Shown: in pieces, positions 1-6,277 of the stretch
How the letters are laid out: each line of letters begins with the position of its first letter
Position numbering within the stretch: the stretch's first letter is position 1
IMG/VR virus record: IMGVR_UViG_3300018481_000055
Location: 1 to 32,066 of that record
Direction: 5' to 3' (one strand)
Source: a virus
Length of the DNA: 32,066 nucleotides
Made by a program: the position numbers and the translations under genes
The notes under the pieces: generated by a model
What the model saw: only the letters and a program-made list of their open reading frames with translations
The model's database searches: none
Told to the model about the DNA's origin: nothing

Positions 1-441
1 CGACTGACGTCCGAGTTTGACGGATGGGCGCTGAGTCTTCACGTCCCGAGTCTGCGGGCCATCCTGCCGCTCGTGCCCGACGACGCCCGCGTCTGTGCGT
101 GGGTGAAGCCCTGGCACAGAATGCATCCCGGGGCACGTCTACAGTGGGGCTGGGAGCCCGTCATCATCGCGCCCGTTCGATCACCTACGCGCAGCGTCTC
201 CGACTGGTGTTCAGCCAACGCGACGATGCTCCGCGGGCTGCCCGGCGCGAAGCCCGAGGAGCTGATGTTCTGGGTCTTCGCCGCGGCGGGCGTGACGGGC
301 GACGACGAGATGGTCGACCTGTTCCCAGGCTCTGGCGCCGTCGAGCGTGCCTGGGAGCGATATAGGGTGCAGCCGCCGCTCACCCTCGGCGAGACGACTT
401 CGAAGCGAAAGGCCCAGAACATGACGATGGACCTGACGTGA
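1..441 (+). CDS. DNA methyltransferase-like protein, 5'-truncated
   Basis: The reading frame is open from base 1, so the gene begins outside the window; a GTG at 73 is only an internal codon. The visible 146 residues read in-frame from LTSEFDGWALSLHVP to the stop. The C-terminal half carries KPEELMFWVFAAAG followed by DEMVDLFPGSGAVERAW. The DLFPGSG stretch resembles a SAM-binding motif I placed near the C-terminus, as in the phage proteins usually annotated DNA methylase; that link is family knowledge, not a search result. It probably modifies phage DNA, base specificity unknown. It overlaps the nuclease gene downstream by 4 bases (GTGA), so the two are co-translated. The last 20 residues are hydrophilic and look dispensable. 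Confidence 0.7.
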   Translation, partial: RLTSEFDGWALSLHVPSLRAILPLVPDDARVCAWVKPWHRMHPGARLQWGWEPVIIAPVRSPTRSVSDWCSANATMLRGLPGAKPEELMFWVFAAAGVTGDDEMVDLFPGSGAVERAWERYRVQPPLTLGETTSKRKAQNMTMDLT

Positions 442-773
442 CGTCTGACGGGGAGCGCGCCCTCGCCACGCTGCTGAAGTGGGCGAAGCTGGACGCGGGC
501 GTCGAGACGGAGTACCGCTTCGACGTCACGCGGAAGTGGCGCTTCGACTTCGCGTGGCCAGCGCAGATGATCGCCGTCGAGGTCGAGGGCGGCACGTGGA
601 GCTCCGGGCGGCACTCGCGAGGCGCGGGCTTCGAGGCAGACTGCACGAAGTACAACGAGGCAGCGCTGCTGGGCTGGCTCGTGCTTCGCGTCACGCCGAA
701 GATGATCGACGACAACCGAGCCGTCTTCGCGATCGAGCGAGCGCTGAAGGCTCGTCGCAGGTTCGGCCCTTGA
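438..773 (+). CDS. PD-(D/E)XK-like endonuclease (DUF559/Vsr-like)
   Basis: 111 aa, GTG start overlapping the previous stop. The core reads FDFAWP, then AVEVEGG, then GRHSRGAGFEADCTKYN and LGWLVLRV. This is the layout of small phage nucleases of the PD-(D/E)XK fold: catalytic D in FDFAW, ExE in the next strand, a GRH loop and a late K. The size fits a single-domain enzyme. Such proteins are variously annotated as Holliday junction resolvase, Vsr-like or DUF559 endonucleases; I cannot choose between them. Coupling to a methyltransferase gene could mean a restriction-like or recombination role, which is inference. The gene ends directly at the promoter at 770. Confidence 0.65.
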   Translation: MTSDGERALATLLKWAKLDAGVETEYRFDVTRKWRFDFAWPAQMIAVEVEGGTWSSGRHSRGAGFEADCTKYNEAALLGWLVLRVTPKMIDDNRAVFAIERALKARRRFGP

Positions 774-798
774 CACTAGACAATCGTGGTGGTAGCGT
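770..798 (+). promoter_or_regulatory. Promoter with conserved TTGACACTAGACAA box
   Basis: A perfect -35 hexamer TTGACA (770-775), 17-base spacer and -10-like TAGCGT (793-798). The first 14 bases are identical to minus-strand copies near 14.8, 18.1 and 19.5 kb. The box has partial dyad symmetry (TTGnC....GnCAA), so it may also be an operator. It overlaps the stop of the nuclease gene and drives the structured leader at 812-889. Confidence 0.72.
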
Positions 799-811
799 TC
801 GCGGTAGTCAA

Positions 812-889
812 GTCGCTCCGGTGGTCAGCACCGACTGATCCACGGGCCGCAAGCCGAAGACTGGATGAAGGGTCCAGACCCGGAGCGAC
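812..889 (+). ncRNA. Multibranched structured 5' leader RNA
   Basis: Fifteen bases after the -10 box begins a 10 bp perfect stem, GTCGCTCCGG (812-821) with CCGGAGCGAC (880-889). Inside it are a hairpin at 822-842 (7 bp with one bulged T), a weak hairpin at 843-856, and a perfect 5 bp hairpin CTGGA/TCCAG at 861-877. The whole is 78 nt and cloverleaf-like, but it lacks a T-loop consensus and a 7-base anticodon loop, so it is not a tRNA. It ends 26 nt before the start chosen at 916, and it could act as a regulatory leader, a processed small RNA or an mRNA-stabilising cap. Folding was done by eye. Confidence 0.5.
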
Positions 890-915
890 GAGCAGAGATG
901 AGAGAGGTACCAGAG

Positions 916-1152
916 ATGACGCAGATCGCCAATCGGGCATTCGTCGCGAAGACGGCGAAGATGTTCGCCCTCGCCGAGGCCGACGGCACGCTCGACGAGA
1001 AGCTGGCCCAGGTGAGTCGAGCGAAGCTGCTCGTTCTCGTCGAGGCGGGGCTGCACTACAACTCGCTGATCGTCTACGCAGCAGCGTCTCGTGCGCTCGC
1101 CGCGAAGCCGAAGATGATCTGGGACGGCGAGAACGTCGTCGAGGCGAACTAG
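916..1152 (+). CDS. Hypothetical protein, 78 aa
   Basis: I chose the ATG at 916 because the purine-rich GAGAGG lies about 8 bases upstream and the stretch before it is the structured leader; ATGs at 865 and 898 are in frame but lie in or next to that leader. The protein starts MTQIANRAFVAKTAKMFAL and is mostly helical and charged, ending KMIWDGENVVEAN. I see no known motif. It is the first gene after the strong promoter at 770, which suggests early expression. Confidence 0.65.
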   Translation: MTQIANRAFVAKTAKMFALAEADGTLDEKLAQVSRAKLLVLVEAGLHYNSLIVYAAASRALAAKPKMIWDGENVVEAN

Positions 1153-1154
1153 CC

Positions 1155-1472
1155 ATGACGCACGACGAGAAGGTCAAGCTGGCCCAGGCATCGCGCTCCA
1201 CCGGGGGGCTGGGAGCCCGGTCGGTGATGGAGGCGGAGTTCCTCGTCGCGAAGCAGGAGGAGCGCGAGTTCAACCGCAGCGCGTTCCTCGACCTCGCCGA
1301 CGAGTTCGATCCCCACGGCGCGACGAGCACCCCGACGCTCGACGAGTTCGAACCCGTCTACGTCGAGGCAGCCCGCGCGTTCGCCAAGGAGCACGACCTC
1401 CCCTTCCCCTACCTTCAGGGCATCGACGAAGCGCTTCGCGCCGTCGAGCGCGCCGAGCATCGCGAGGGGTGA
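1155..1472 (+). CDS. Hypothetical acidic protein, 105 aa
   Basis: ATG at 1155 sits 2 bases after the preceding TAG. The product is rich in Asp, Glu and Ala, with a likely helical N-terminus (MTHDEKVKLAQAS) and DLADEFDPHGA in the middle. No catalytic motif is recognisable. The same frame is open far upstream, but those codons lie in the previous gene and leader. Probably translationally coupled to the 78 aa gene. Confidence 0.6.
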   Translation: MTHDEKVKLAQASRSTGGLGARSVMEAEFLVAKQEEREFNRSAFLDLADEFDPHGATSTPTLDEFEPVYVEAARAFAKEHDLPFPYLQGIDEALRAVERAEHREG

Positions 1473-1513
1473 GCGGATGCCGACGACGCACGATCGTCCC
1501 CGGCTGCGACACG

Positions 1514-1574
1514 CGCCCGAACTCGGGCGTCCGCCGGAGGTCGAGGCAGGCCCCGGGGGCGTGCATCCCCCGGG
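1514..1574 (+). other. Two strong hairpins in the leader of the HTH gene
   Basis: The stretch 1473-1671 precedes the HTH gene and contains CGCCCG-AACT-CGGGCG (1514-1529, 6 bp, 4-base loop) and CCCGGGGG/CCCCCGGG (1552-1559 with 1567-1574, 8 bp). No U-run follows, so it is not a classical terminator. The frame is open from an ATG at 1477, but the hairpins and the good ribosome site at 1658 favour a non-coding leader. Confidence 0.5.
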
Positions 1575-1671
1575 CTTCAGCAGAGCACGTCACGCCAAGG
1601 GGCGCGACCTGACCGAGGTGCGCTACCACGGCAGCATCGCCCGCGGAGGGCCAGTCGAAAGGAGAGTCGAG

Positions 1672-2613
1672 ATGACCACACGTCAGCAGTCGAAGCGTCA
1701 GCAGGAGGCGCGGCAGAACCGCGAGCACGTCGAAGCGCTCGCACGTCAGGGCTACAAGGCCCCGGACATCGCGACGCGTCTCGGGCTGGGCCTGAGCACC
1801 GTCTACTCGTTCATGCCGAAGGAGACGAAGCTCGTCCGCGGGCTGACGAGCGAGGACCGCAGCCTACGGCAGACGGTGCTCGATCTCGTCGACGCGAAGG
1901 GCGAGTATCCGACGAGCCAGAACCTCCTACGGGACCTGGGCGCGCTGCCCCGCTGGGCGCGACTCGATCTGCACTCGCTGAACCACCAGCTTCGGCAGAT
2001 GGCGAAGCAGGGCCAGATCACCCTGAAGGTCCGCAGTCGGGGCAACGTCGCCGACCTGGAGCGCATCGCCCGCAAGGGAGCGATGCCTGCCGGGAAGCTC
2101 GTCGACGCGTACCCGGACGGCTCGATCGTCGTCCAGAACGTGGCCACGCCGAAGCTGACCGCGGTGCCCGACGTCATGCCGGGGATCGACGCCCGGGCTC
2201 GGGAGCAGCAGCGCTACGGCGAACGCCCTCCGGGGACGGAGAACTTCGTCGTTCGCGACGGCTACCTCGTGCCGCCGGTCACGACCGGGGCAGAACGGAC
2301 GCAGACGCGAGGACGCGTCGAGGCTGACGCTAGCGACGCTTGGCCGATCCTGGCGTCGCTACGTCGTCGCTGGGCCGAGCAGAGCGAGCGTCGGCGTCAG
2401 GCGGACGCGCTGCTTGCAGCCGCCGAGATGCTCGCTGACGTCGATCACGTCGAGTCGGAGCGACTGCTCGCCCGAGCCGCTGACGTCGGCGTACTGCTGC
2501 TCTCTGACGTCGAGCGGGAGTACCTCTACTTCGCAGATGGTCTGGTAGATGACACTAGACAAGCGCTCGACAGCGATGCTAGCGTTGTCGAGTCGTCAGT
2601 CGACGACGAGTAG
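1672..2613 (+). CDS. Helix-turn-helix DNA-binding protein, 313 aa
   Basis: The start at 1672 follows AAAGGAGAG with good spacing; an in-frame ATG at 1477 would add 65 poorly structured residues. Near the N-terminus (about residues 24-48), ARQGYKAPDIATRLGLGLST looks like a resolvase/Hin- or MerR-type helix-turn-helix. A second segment (SQNLLRDLGALPRWARLD then HSLNHQLRQMAKQGQITL) resembles a winged helix. A proline- and glycine-rich linker around residue 190 carries a copy of the dispersed 14-mer (2292-2305), and the C-terminal third is a long charged helix. A DNA-binding regulator or replication/partition accessory is likely; which one cannot be told. The 3' end contains a degenerate copy of the promoter box (2549). 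Confidence 0.6.
   Translation: MTTRQQSKRQQEARQNREHVEALARQGYKAPDIATRLGLGLSTVYSFMPKETKLVRGLTSEDRSLRQTVLDLVDAKGEYPTSQNLLRDLGALPRWARLDLHSLNHQLRQMAKQGQITLKVRSRGNVADLERIARKGAMPAGKLVDAYPDGSIVVQNVATPKLTAVPDVMPGIDARAREQQRYGERPPGTENFVVRDGYLVPPVTTGAERTQTRGRVEADASDAWPILASLRRRWAEQSERRRQADALLAAAEMLADVDHVESERLLARAADVGVLLLSDVEREYLYFADGLVDDTRQALDSDASVVESSVDDE
2292..2305 (+). repeat. Dispersed 14-mer, copy 1 (AGAACGGACGCAGA)
   Basis: Exact copy, preceded by GACCGGGGC as in copies 3 and 6. It lies in the linker of the HTH protein, encoding GAERTQ. Confidence 0.75.
2549..2585 (+). promoter_or_regulatory. Degenerate promoter/operator box inside HTH gene
   Basis: ATGACACTAGACAA (2549-2562) matches the TTGACACTAGACAA box at 13 of 14 positions. 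An extended -10-like TGCTAGCGT follows at 2577-2585, but the spacing of 25 is too long for a standard promoter. It may be an operator, or a relic positioned ahead of the small gene at 2629. CTCGACA/TGTCGAG flanks the -10 as a 7 bp dyad. Confidence 0.4.
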
Positions 2614-2628
2614 GGAAAGGAGAACGAG

Positions 2629-2745
2629 ATGAACGAGCAGACGATGGCCTTCGGAGTGACGCTGATCGCTCTGGCCGTCTTCGCGATCGTCGTCATCCTG
2701 GGGTTCGCCCCGATGCTGACGAACGCCATCACCATCGTCCCCTGA
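2629..2745 (+). CDS. Small single-pass membrane protein, 38 aa
   Basis: ATG at 2629 follows AAAGGAG at ideal spacing. The peptide has a short polar head (MNEQTMAFG) and one hydrophobic helix (TLIALAVFAIVVILGFAP), ending at TIVP. It is probably an inner-membrane miniprotein; function unknown. Confidence 0.6.
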   Translation: MNEQTMAFGVTLIALAVFAIVVILGFAPMLTNAITIVP

Positions 2746-2753
2746 CGGGGACG

Positions 2754-2802
2754 GCTCGCTCGGGCTGCGAGCGCAGCGGTGGACCTCTCTCCCACCCCTG
2801 CG
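2754..2802 (+). other. Tandem hairpins in 98-base intergenic gap
   Basis: GCTCGC/GCGAGC (2754-2772, 6 bp) is followed at once by CGCAG-c-GGTGG paired with CCACC-c-CTGCG (2772-2802, 10 bp with one mismatch). The following bases CTGCG...GCGGCCTGA resemble the leader at 4961-4998. There is no U-tract. It may be an attenuator or RNA stabiliser between the 38 aa and 56 aa genes. Confidence 0.45.
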
Positions 2803-2843
2803 CCCGCGGCCTGATCGTCGCGAGAGAGAAGGAGAGGCACGAG

Positions 2844-3014
2844 ATGATCCCTAGCATCGACTACCTGACGCTCGTCATAGCAGGGAGCGTCATGACCGCA
2901 CTAACCGAGCCCGACATACCCGAGAACAGGGGCGCCCTGACCGTCTTCCTTCTGGGTATCTTCGTCTTCGTCATCGGCGTCGTCTCGGCGCTGCGATCGG
3001 CGCTCGGACTGTGA
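2844..3014 (+). CDS. Small membrane protein, 56 aa
   Basis: ATG at 2844 follows AAGGAGAGG. Two hydrophobic segments are visible: DYLTLVIAGSVMTAL near the N-terminus and TVFLLGIFVFVIGVVSAL near the C-terminus. The topology is holin-like, but the gene is not in the lysis block. It overlaps the next start by GTGA. Confidence 0.6.
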   Translation: MIPSIDYLTLVIAGSVMTALTEPDIPENRGALTVFLLGIFVFVIGVVSALRSALGL

Positions 3015-3130
3015 GCGTCATCACCGCTGCCCTGTTCGTCGTAGCCGTCGTGCTCGTCGTCTTCGCGGTCGTTCGCGGTATCGTCGAGTCGGACGAGCGA
3101 CGTGACGCACGAAGGAGGAACCACCGATGA
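3011..3130 (+). CDS. Small membrane protein, 39 aa
   Basis: GTG start overlaps the previous stop. One hydrophobic helix (ALFVVAVVLVVFAVV) is followed by a very basic tail (ESDERRDARRRNHR), a type I arrangement with a cytoplasmic positive tail. It overlaps the following ATG. It would be missed by a 60-codon length cut-off. Confidence 0.55.
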   Translation: MSVITAALFVVAVVLVVFAVVRGIVESDERRDARRRNHR

Positions 3131-3264
3131 AGGACGAGCAGGGTCGGGAGCTGCTGCCCGGGTCGTGTCGTCGCTGTGGCGCGTCGATCTGGTGGAAGCT
3201 CGTCGCGTGGATCAACGCCGACGGCACGGTGCACGTTCATCGAAGCGAGCCCCACGATGCCTAA
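3127..3264 (+). CDS. Zinc-ribbon-like small protein, 45 aa
   Basis: ATG at 3127 follows AAGGAGG. It contains GSCRRCGASIWW near the N-terminus, a single CxxC knuckle, then NADGTVHVHR. This is the pattern of half-zinc-ribbon proteins common in actinophages; here only one CxxC is present, with histidines (HVHR, EPHD) that might complete a site. Its end (SEPHDA) is duplicated 200 bases downstream. Confidence 0.55.
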   Translation: MKDEQGRELLPGSCRRCGASIWWKLVAWINADGTVHVHRSEPHDA

Positions 3265-3269
3265 CACGC
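3247..3269 (+). repeat. Direct repeat A, copy 1 (gene junction)
   Basis: 23 bases, GAGCCCCACGATGCC then TAACACGC, spanning the end of one gene and the start of the next. Copy 2 at 3458-3480 differs at one base. It marks a local duplication. Confidence 0.8.
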
Positions 3270-3367
3270 CCGAACATGCATTCACGGAAGCCGGTAAAAC
3301 CCTTGCTGCGGAGTTATACAAGTCCGATCCGTGGGGTCCAGCAGCCGTTGCTGCGGTTGAGAAATAA
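3257..3367 (+). CDS. Small protein, 36 aa, cut by in-frame TAA
   Basis: ATG at 3257 overlaps the previous gene end. It reads MPNTPEHAFTEAGKTLAAEL and then YKSDPWGPAAVAAVEK before TAA (3365-3367). Codons such as AAA, TTA and GTT make it AT-richer than its neighbours. After the stop the same frame stays open to 3475 (AAQRAIDALTAAVRCKG ... EEPHDA), matching the start and middle of the 90 aa gene that follows. It is likely a diverged duplicate truncated by a nonsense codon, though readthrough is possible. Confidence 0.45.
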   Translation: MPNTPEHAFTEAGKTLAAELYKSDPWGPAAVAAVEK

Positions 3368-3475
3368 GCCGCACAGCGTGCCATCGACGCCCTCACGGCG
3401 GCGGTTCGCTGCAAGGGTGTGTGCGAGTACGACGATGACCCGCACTACCACCACGAGGAGCCCCACGATGCCTGA
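3368..3475 (+). pseudogene. Remnant of duplicated small gene after in-frame stop
   Basis: In frame with the 36 aa ORF after its TAA. It encodes AQRAIDALTAAVR, comparable with AHIDALTTAV of the 90 aa protein, then CEYDDDPHYHHEEPHDA. Its end copies that of the zinc-ribbon gene. The only in-frame start is a GTG at 3419 that would give 18 residues. Best read as debris of a tandem duplication. Confidence 0.4.
3382..3405 (+). repeat. Direct repeat B, copy 1
   Basis: 24 bases beginning CATCGACGCCCTCACG, repeated at 3569-3592 with one mismatch. Together with repeat A it outlines a duplication unit of about 190-210 bases. Confidence 0.75.
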
Positions 3476-3480
3476 CACGC
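3458..3480 (+). repeat. Direct repeat A, copy 2
   Basis: Same as 3247-3269 apart from one base (TGA instead of TAA); it contains the start codon of the 90 aa gene. Confidence 0.8.
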
Positions 3481-3740
3481 TGAGCCGGGAGGAGATCGCG
3501 GCGATACGGCGATACGCCGAGCATGGCGTCACGCAGGACGCCGCGAACGTCCGCGCCCTCCTCGCCCACATCGACGCCCTCACGACGGCGGTGGAGGGGA
3601 TCAACACCGAGGCGGGCGAATGGGACGAGGAGCGGATGCGTGCCGCCGTCCTCGCCATCCTCCGGGGCGAGCAGTACGCCGTCAGCGATGCCGCGGACGC
3701 CGCGGCCGAGGTCGAGTTCCTGAAGCCGATCAAGCCGTGA
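3468..3740 (+). CDS. Hypothetical helical protein, 90 aa
   Basis: ATG at 3468 lies in repeat A. The sequence MPDTLSREEIAAIRRYAEHG then VRALLAHIDALTTAVEGI is predicted helical, with heptad-like spacing of Leu/Ile/Val in residues 20-45, so a coiled coil is possible. No catalytic motif. The 36 aa ORF upstream is its truncated relative. The end overlaps the next GTG by 4 bases. Confidence 0.6.
   Translation: MPDTLSREEIAAIRRYAEHGVTQDAANVRALLAHIDALTTAVEGINTEAGEWDEERMRAAVLAILRGEQYAVSDAADAAAEVEFLKPIKP
3569..3592 (+). repeat. Direct repeat B, copy 2
   Basis: Partner of 3382-3405, encoding HIDALTTAV in the 90 aa protein. Confidence 0.75.
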
Positions 3741-4012
3741 CCGACCTGCTGTCGTCGCTGGCGGAGCTGCTCGACGATCTCGTCGCCGCGTACGCCGAGG
3801 GCGCCGAGTCTCTGCCCTGCGCCTGCGGGGGGATCGTCGTCGCTCGACGTCACGATCCCACCCCGGGCGTGAGGCTGCACCAGCGCACGCGGCAGCATCG
3901 TCGCTGGTGGACGCAGAGACGGACGAAGCGCTGGGACGACGTTCAGCGCACCCGCGACTGGAAGCGGCGCCTAGCGTCCGACGTAGCGCGTGTGAGGGCG
4001 GCGCGTGCCTAG
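3737..4012 (+). CDS. Phage protein with CxCGG motif, 91 aa
   Basis: GTG at 3737 overlaps the previous stop. After a Leu-rich helix comes LPCACGGIVVARRHDPTPGV followed by a basic HQRTRQHRRWW and further Arg/Lys. The pattern CxCGG, DPTPxVxxH, then xH..W recurs in small actinophage proteins of unknown function; this is from memory. A metal-binding or nucleic-acid-binding role is plausible given the basic C-terminal half. Confidence 0.55.
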   Translation: MTDLLSSLAELLDDLVAAYAEGAESLPCACGGIVVARRHDPTPGVRLHQRTRQHRRWWTQRRTKRWDDVQRTRDWKRRLASDVARVRAARA

Positions 4013-4475
4013 GGTGGGGAGCGACGCCCCGACGTATCAGTCTGTGACGGTGCGCGTCGAGCGCTTCGCGGTGCGATTGCCCGAGACGCTGGGCGCCACC
4101 GAGGCCCTCCGCGTGCTGGCGGCGAACGTCGAGGACGAGAAGCTGATCGTCGTCTCCGAGCCCGTCGTCGAGCGCGTGCCGTCGGGCGCTGTCATCGGGC
4201 CCCCGGACATCGTCGCGAGCGTTCGCGTTCTCGTCGATCCGCCCGACGCGGTGCGGAGGTGGATCGGCCAGCGCGGGCACTACCGACTGCCGGACGACAC
4301 GACGCAGGTCAGCTTCCCGATCCTGAACGGCCTCACGAACCTCGGCGGAGCGGTCGTCGACGCTCGCCGCGAGCCGCGGACGAAGCGAGGCGACGACCAC
4401 GCGTCACACGAGAAGCTGCGGGCAAGCTGCGAGCAGTGTCAGCAGATCATCTTCGCCGAGATGCGGGCGCGCTGA
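4005..4475 (+). CDS. Hypothetical protein, 156 aa
   Basis: GTG at 4005 overlaps the previous stop by 8 bases. The middle holds beta-rich segments (SVTVRVERFAVRLPE, EKLIVVSEPVVERVPSG, IVASVRVLVDPP), while the C-terminus ends CEQCQQIIFAEMRAR with one CxxC. Function unrecognised. It overlaps the cysteine-rich mini-gene after it by one base (TGATG). Confidence 0.5.
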   Translation: MPRVGSDAPTYQSVTVRVERFAVRLPETLGATEALRVLAANVEDEKLIVVSEPVVERVPSGAVIGPPDIVASVRVLVDPPDAVRRWIGQRGHYRLPDDTTQVSFPILNGLTNLGGAVVDARREPRTKRGDDHASHEKLRASCEQCQQIIFAEMRAR

Positions 4476-4582
4476 TGTGCTCGTGCCCGTACCACGACGC
4501 ACCCTGTCGTCGGAAGCGTCGACGTCAGCGGACGCGCTGCTCGTGGTGTTGCGATACGTGCGGAGACGTGCCGAGTGCCTAG
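4475..4582 (+). CDS. Cysteine-rich miniprotein, 35 aa
   Basis: ATG at 4475 is coupled to the preceding stop. Seven cysteines lie in 35 residues (CSCPYHDAPC near the start, CSWCCDTC near the end) around a basic stretch RRKRRRQR. It looks like a tiny zinc-binding, nucleic-acid-binding protein. Because it is so short the call rests on its cysteine pattern and tight packing between neighbours. Confidence 0.5.
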   Translation: MCSCPYHDAPCRRKRRRQRTRCSWCCDTCGDVPSA

Positions 4583-4910
4583 GCGTCCCGAGGCAGACGA
4601 CTTCTACGGGGACGGGCGCGACGCGCCGACACAGCTCGTCGTCGACACGGTGCTGGACCGTCAGCGTCGGACGTGCATCGCTCGACTGCTCGACGATCTC
4701 TCGGACGAGTGCGCTGGACGGCTACAGCTCGACCACGTGAAGTCGCAGCCCCACGTCGGAGCTCCCGTCGAGAAGCGGGGCAAGCGTCGGAGGCATCGCT
4801 ACCGCGCGCCGTCTGATCCAGCCCATCTCGTCGCCGTCTGCGCCCACCATCACCTCGACGGCTGGGCGACGTCGCATCGCGGCGCGATCCGCGACTGGCT
4901 GAGCCGATGA
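4575..4910 (+). CDS. HNH-like nuclease, 111 aa
   Basis: GTG at 4575. It has CIARLLDDLSDEC, then LQLDHVKSQPHVG, then HLVAVCAHHHLDGWATSH. The order Cys pair, DH, then C-x-HHH about 60 residues later fits a divergent HNH/zinc fold of the type found in phage recombination or packaging nucleases. A basic insert (EKRGKRRRHR) sits between. It ends in IRDWLSR. HNH assignment is by motif; activity is unproven. Confidence 0.6.
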   Translation: MPRRPEADDFYGDGRDAPTQLVVDTVLDRQRRTCIARLLDDLSDECAGRLQLDHVKSQPHVGAPVEKRGKRRRHRYRAPSDPAHLVAVCAHHHLDGWATSHRGAIRDWLSR

Positions 4911-4936
4911 CGCGAGTCGCCGCCGTCTCGTAGACT
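4907..4936 (+). promoter_or_regulatory. Possible promoter before the lysis block
   Basis: ATGACG (4907-4912), 18-base spacer, TAGACT (4931-4936); each hexamer matches consensus at 4 of 6. It would give a leader of about 135 nt for the gene at 5078. Weak on sequence alone. Confidence 0.3.
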
Positions 4937-4960
4937 TCGCAAAGGGATAGGGTCGCGCTG

Positions 4961-5034
4961 ACGTCTCTCCCCTGCGGGTGGCGGCCTGACTAGCCGTCGT
5001 TCCCCTCGCAGGGTTCGGGGAGCCGGTTTCATCT
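4961..5034 (+). other. Structured leader upstream of the lysis block
   Basis: The 167-base gap 4911-5077 holds a nested hairpin: CCCTGCG (4970-4976) with CGCAGGG (5007-5013), enclosing GGCGGC/GCCGTC (4980-4985 with 4993-4998). A further GGGAG/CTCCC pair lies at about 5018-5034. The segment CTCTCTCC..CCTGCG..GCGGCCTGA is shared with the leader at 2783-2815. Then AGAAGGAGAG serves the ATG at 5078. No known riboswitch consensus recognised. Confidence 0.45.
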
Positions 5035-5077
5035 CCCGCCCCCGGTCAGCGCGATCCTTCCCGTAGAAGGAGAGACG

Positions 5078-5434
5078 ATGAACGCATCGACCACAGCAGC
5101 GGTCCGCGCGATCGAGCACGGGGAGCGAGAGATCGCCGCGGGACTGAACCTGCTGGCCCTCGCGATCGCAGACTCGGAGCCCGCGCCCGTCCGCATCGTC
5201 CTGCTACAGACGGCGGAGCTGAAGGTGCATCGAGCAGCGGTGATCGACGGCATCCCCGGGCGGATGACGTTCGAGGCTGACAACCTCGACGAGGCGACGG
5301 TGCTACACGACCTCTCCGCGGTGCCCGACGACGCCGACCTCTGCTCGCGCTGCTTCGGTGACGCCGATCCCGGAGCTGACGCAGACTTCCCCGCCGCGGC
5401 CGACACGCCGGGCGACGTAGCCCCGGGAGCCTGA
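5078..5434 (+). CDS. Hypothetical protein, 118 aa
   Basis: ATG at 5078 with an excellent ribosome site (AAGGAGAG). The N-terminal 45 residues are helical (MNASTTAAVRAIEHGEREIA, then LNLLALAIADSE), the middle is beta-like, and the acidic C-terminus contains CSRCFGDADPG, a CxxC knuckle. Unknown function; it shares the transcript with the peptidase. Confidence 0.6.
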   Translation: MNASTTAAVRAIEHGEREIAAGLNLLALAIADSEPAPVRIVLLQTAELKVHRAAVIDGIPGRMTFEADNLDEATVLHDLSAVPDDADLCSRCFGDADPGADADFPAAADTPGDVAPGA

Positions 5435-5436
5435 CG

Positions 5437-6270
5437 ATGCCGCTGCCCTCGACTCACCGTCACGTCAGCGAGCGCGAGACTGCTCACCGCTGGCCGGACG
5501 GCCAATGGGACGACTCCCGCTGGGAGGACTGCTCGTGGGACTCCGCGATCGAGTTCGCCCGAGCGGCGAAGACGTCAGCGATCCCGGCGACGCACACCGA
5601 GGCCGAGCACCTGCGCGACGACGCCGGGGAGCGCCCCACGGGCGGGTCGAACATCGACGACGTTCGACGCGGGCTCGCACGTCGCTATCGGTGGAGCACG
5701 GGGTACACGGTCGCGTACAACTTCAGCCAACTGTGGGCAGCGCTGACGAAGGGGAAGGTCGCCGTCGTTCAGGGCAGCATGGGAGCGTTCCCTGCCGGGC
5801 ATCGTCTGCGTCGCTGGCAGCCGTCGTACGCCGGGCCTCACGCCGTCTGTGCGTTCCGTCTCGACGGCACCGATAACGTCTGGTGGTGCGACCCGCTCGC
5901 GCCGTACGGCGTCGGCTACAAGGGACAGTGGGTGACGAAGGCAGACCTGAAGCGCTTCGTCGACAAGCTGACGTCAGCGGGCGGGCGTCACCTCATCGCG
6001 AAGTACCTCGTCGCGACGTACAAGGTCGTCATCCACCCCGCCGACGGCAAGACGTCGCGGAAGTTCTTCGTCTACACGATCCAGAACGGCTACATCGTCG
6101 ATCGCAAGACGGTGAGCACGGGCGGCCTCTCTGCAAGCTGCACGGCGCCGCGATCGTACACGAACCGCGATCCCAGCATCGGCGGAGCGGCGTACTCGCT
6201 CGTGAAGCTGACGTCAGGCTACCGCAGCGGGCAGTACGTCGACGCCAAGTGGGCGTCACGCACCTCGTGA
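5437..6270 (+). CDS. C39/papain-like cysteine peptidase, probable endolysin
   Basis: 277 aa; ATG at 5437 after GGGAG. The catalytic set is visible: Cys32 in WEDCSWDSAIEFA, His135 in AGPHAVCAF and Asp152 in WWCDPLAP, in the order and spacing of papain-fold C39-like peptidases. Gln112 in AVVQGSMG precedes the His as expected. Residues 195-277 form a second region (KFFVYTIQNGYIVDRKT, aromatic and Gly/Ser rich) that could bind cell wall. Holin-like genes follow, which argues for an endolysin cutting peptidoglycan peptides. A structural or virion-associated peptidase is the alternative. Confidence 0.65.
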   Translation: MPLPSTHRHVSERETAHRWPDGQWDDSRWEDCSWDSAIEFARAAKTSAIPATHTEAEHLRDDAGERPTGGSNIDDVRRGLARRYRWSTGYTVAYNFSQLWAALTKGKVAVVQGSMGAFPAGHRLRRWQPSYAGPHAVCAFRLDGTDNVWWCDPLAPYGVGYKGQWVTKADLKRFVDKLTSAGGRHLIAKYLVATYKVVIHPADGKTSRKFFVYTIQNGYIVDRKTVSTGGLSASCTAPRSYTNRDPSIGGAAYSLVKLTSGYRSGQYVDAKWASRTS

Positions 6271-6277
6271 CCGGGGT

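Noticed and set aside
812-889. tRNA gene
   Set aside because: Size fits but the arms and loop sequences do not match tRNA rules.
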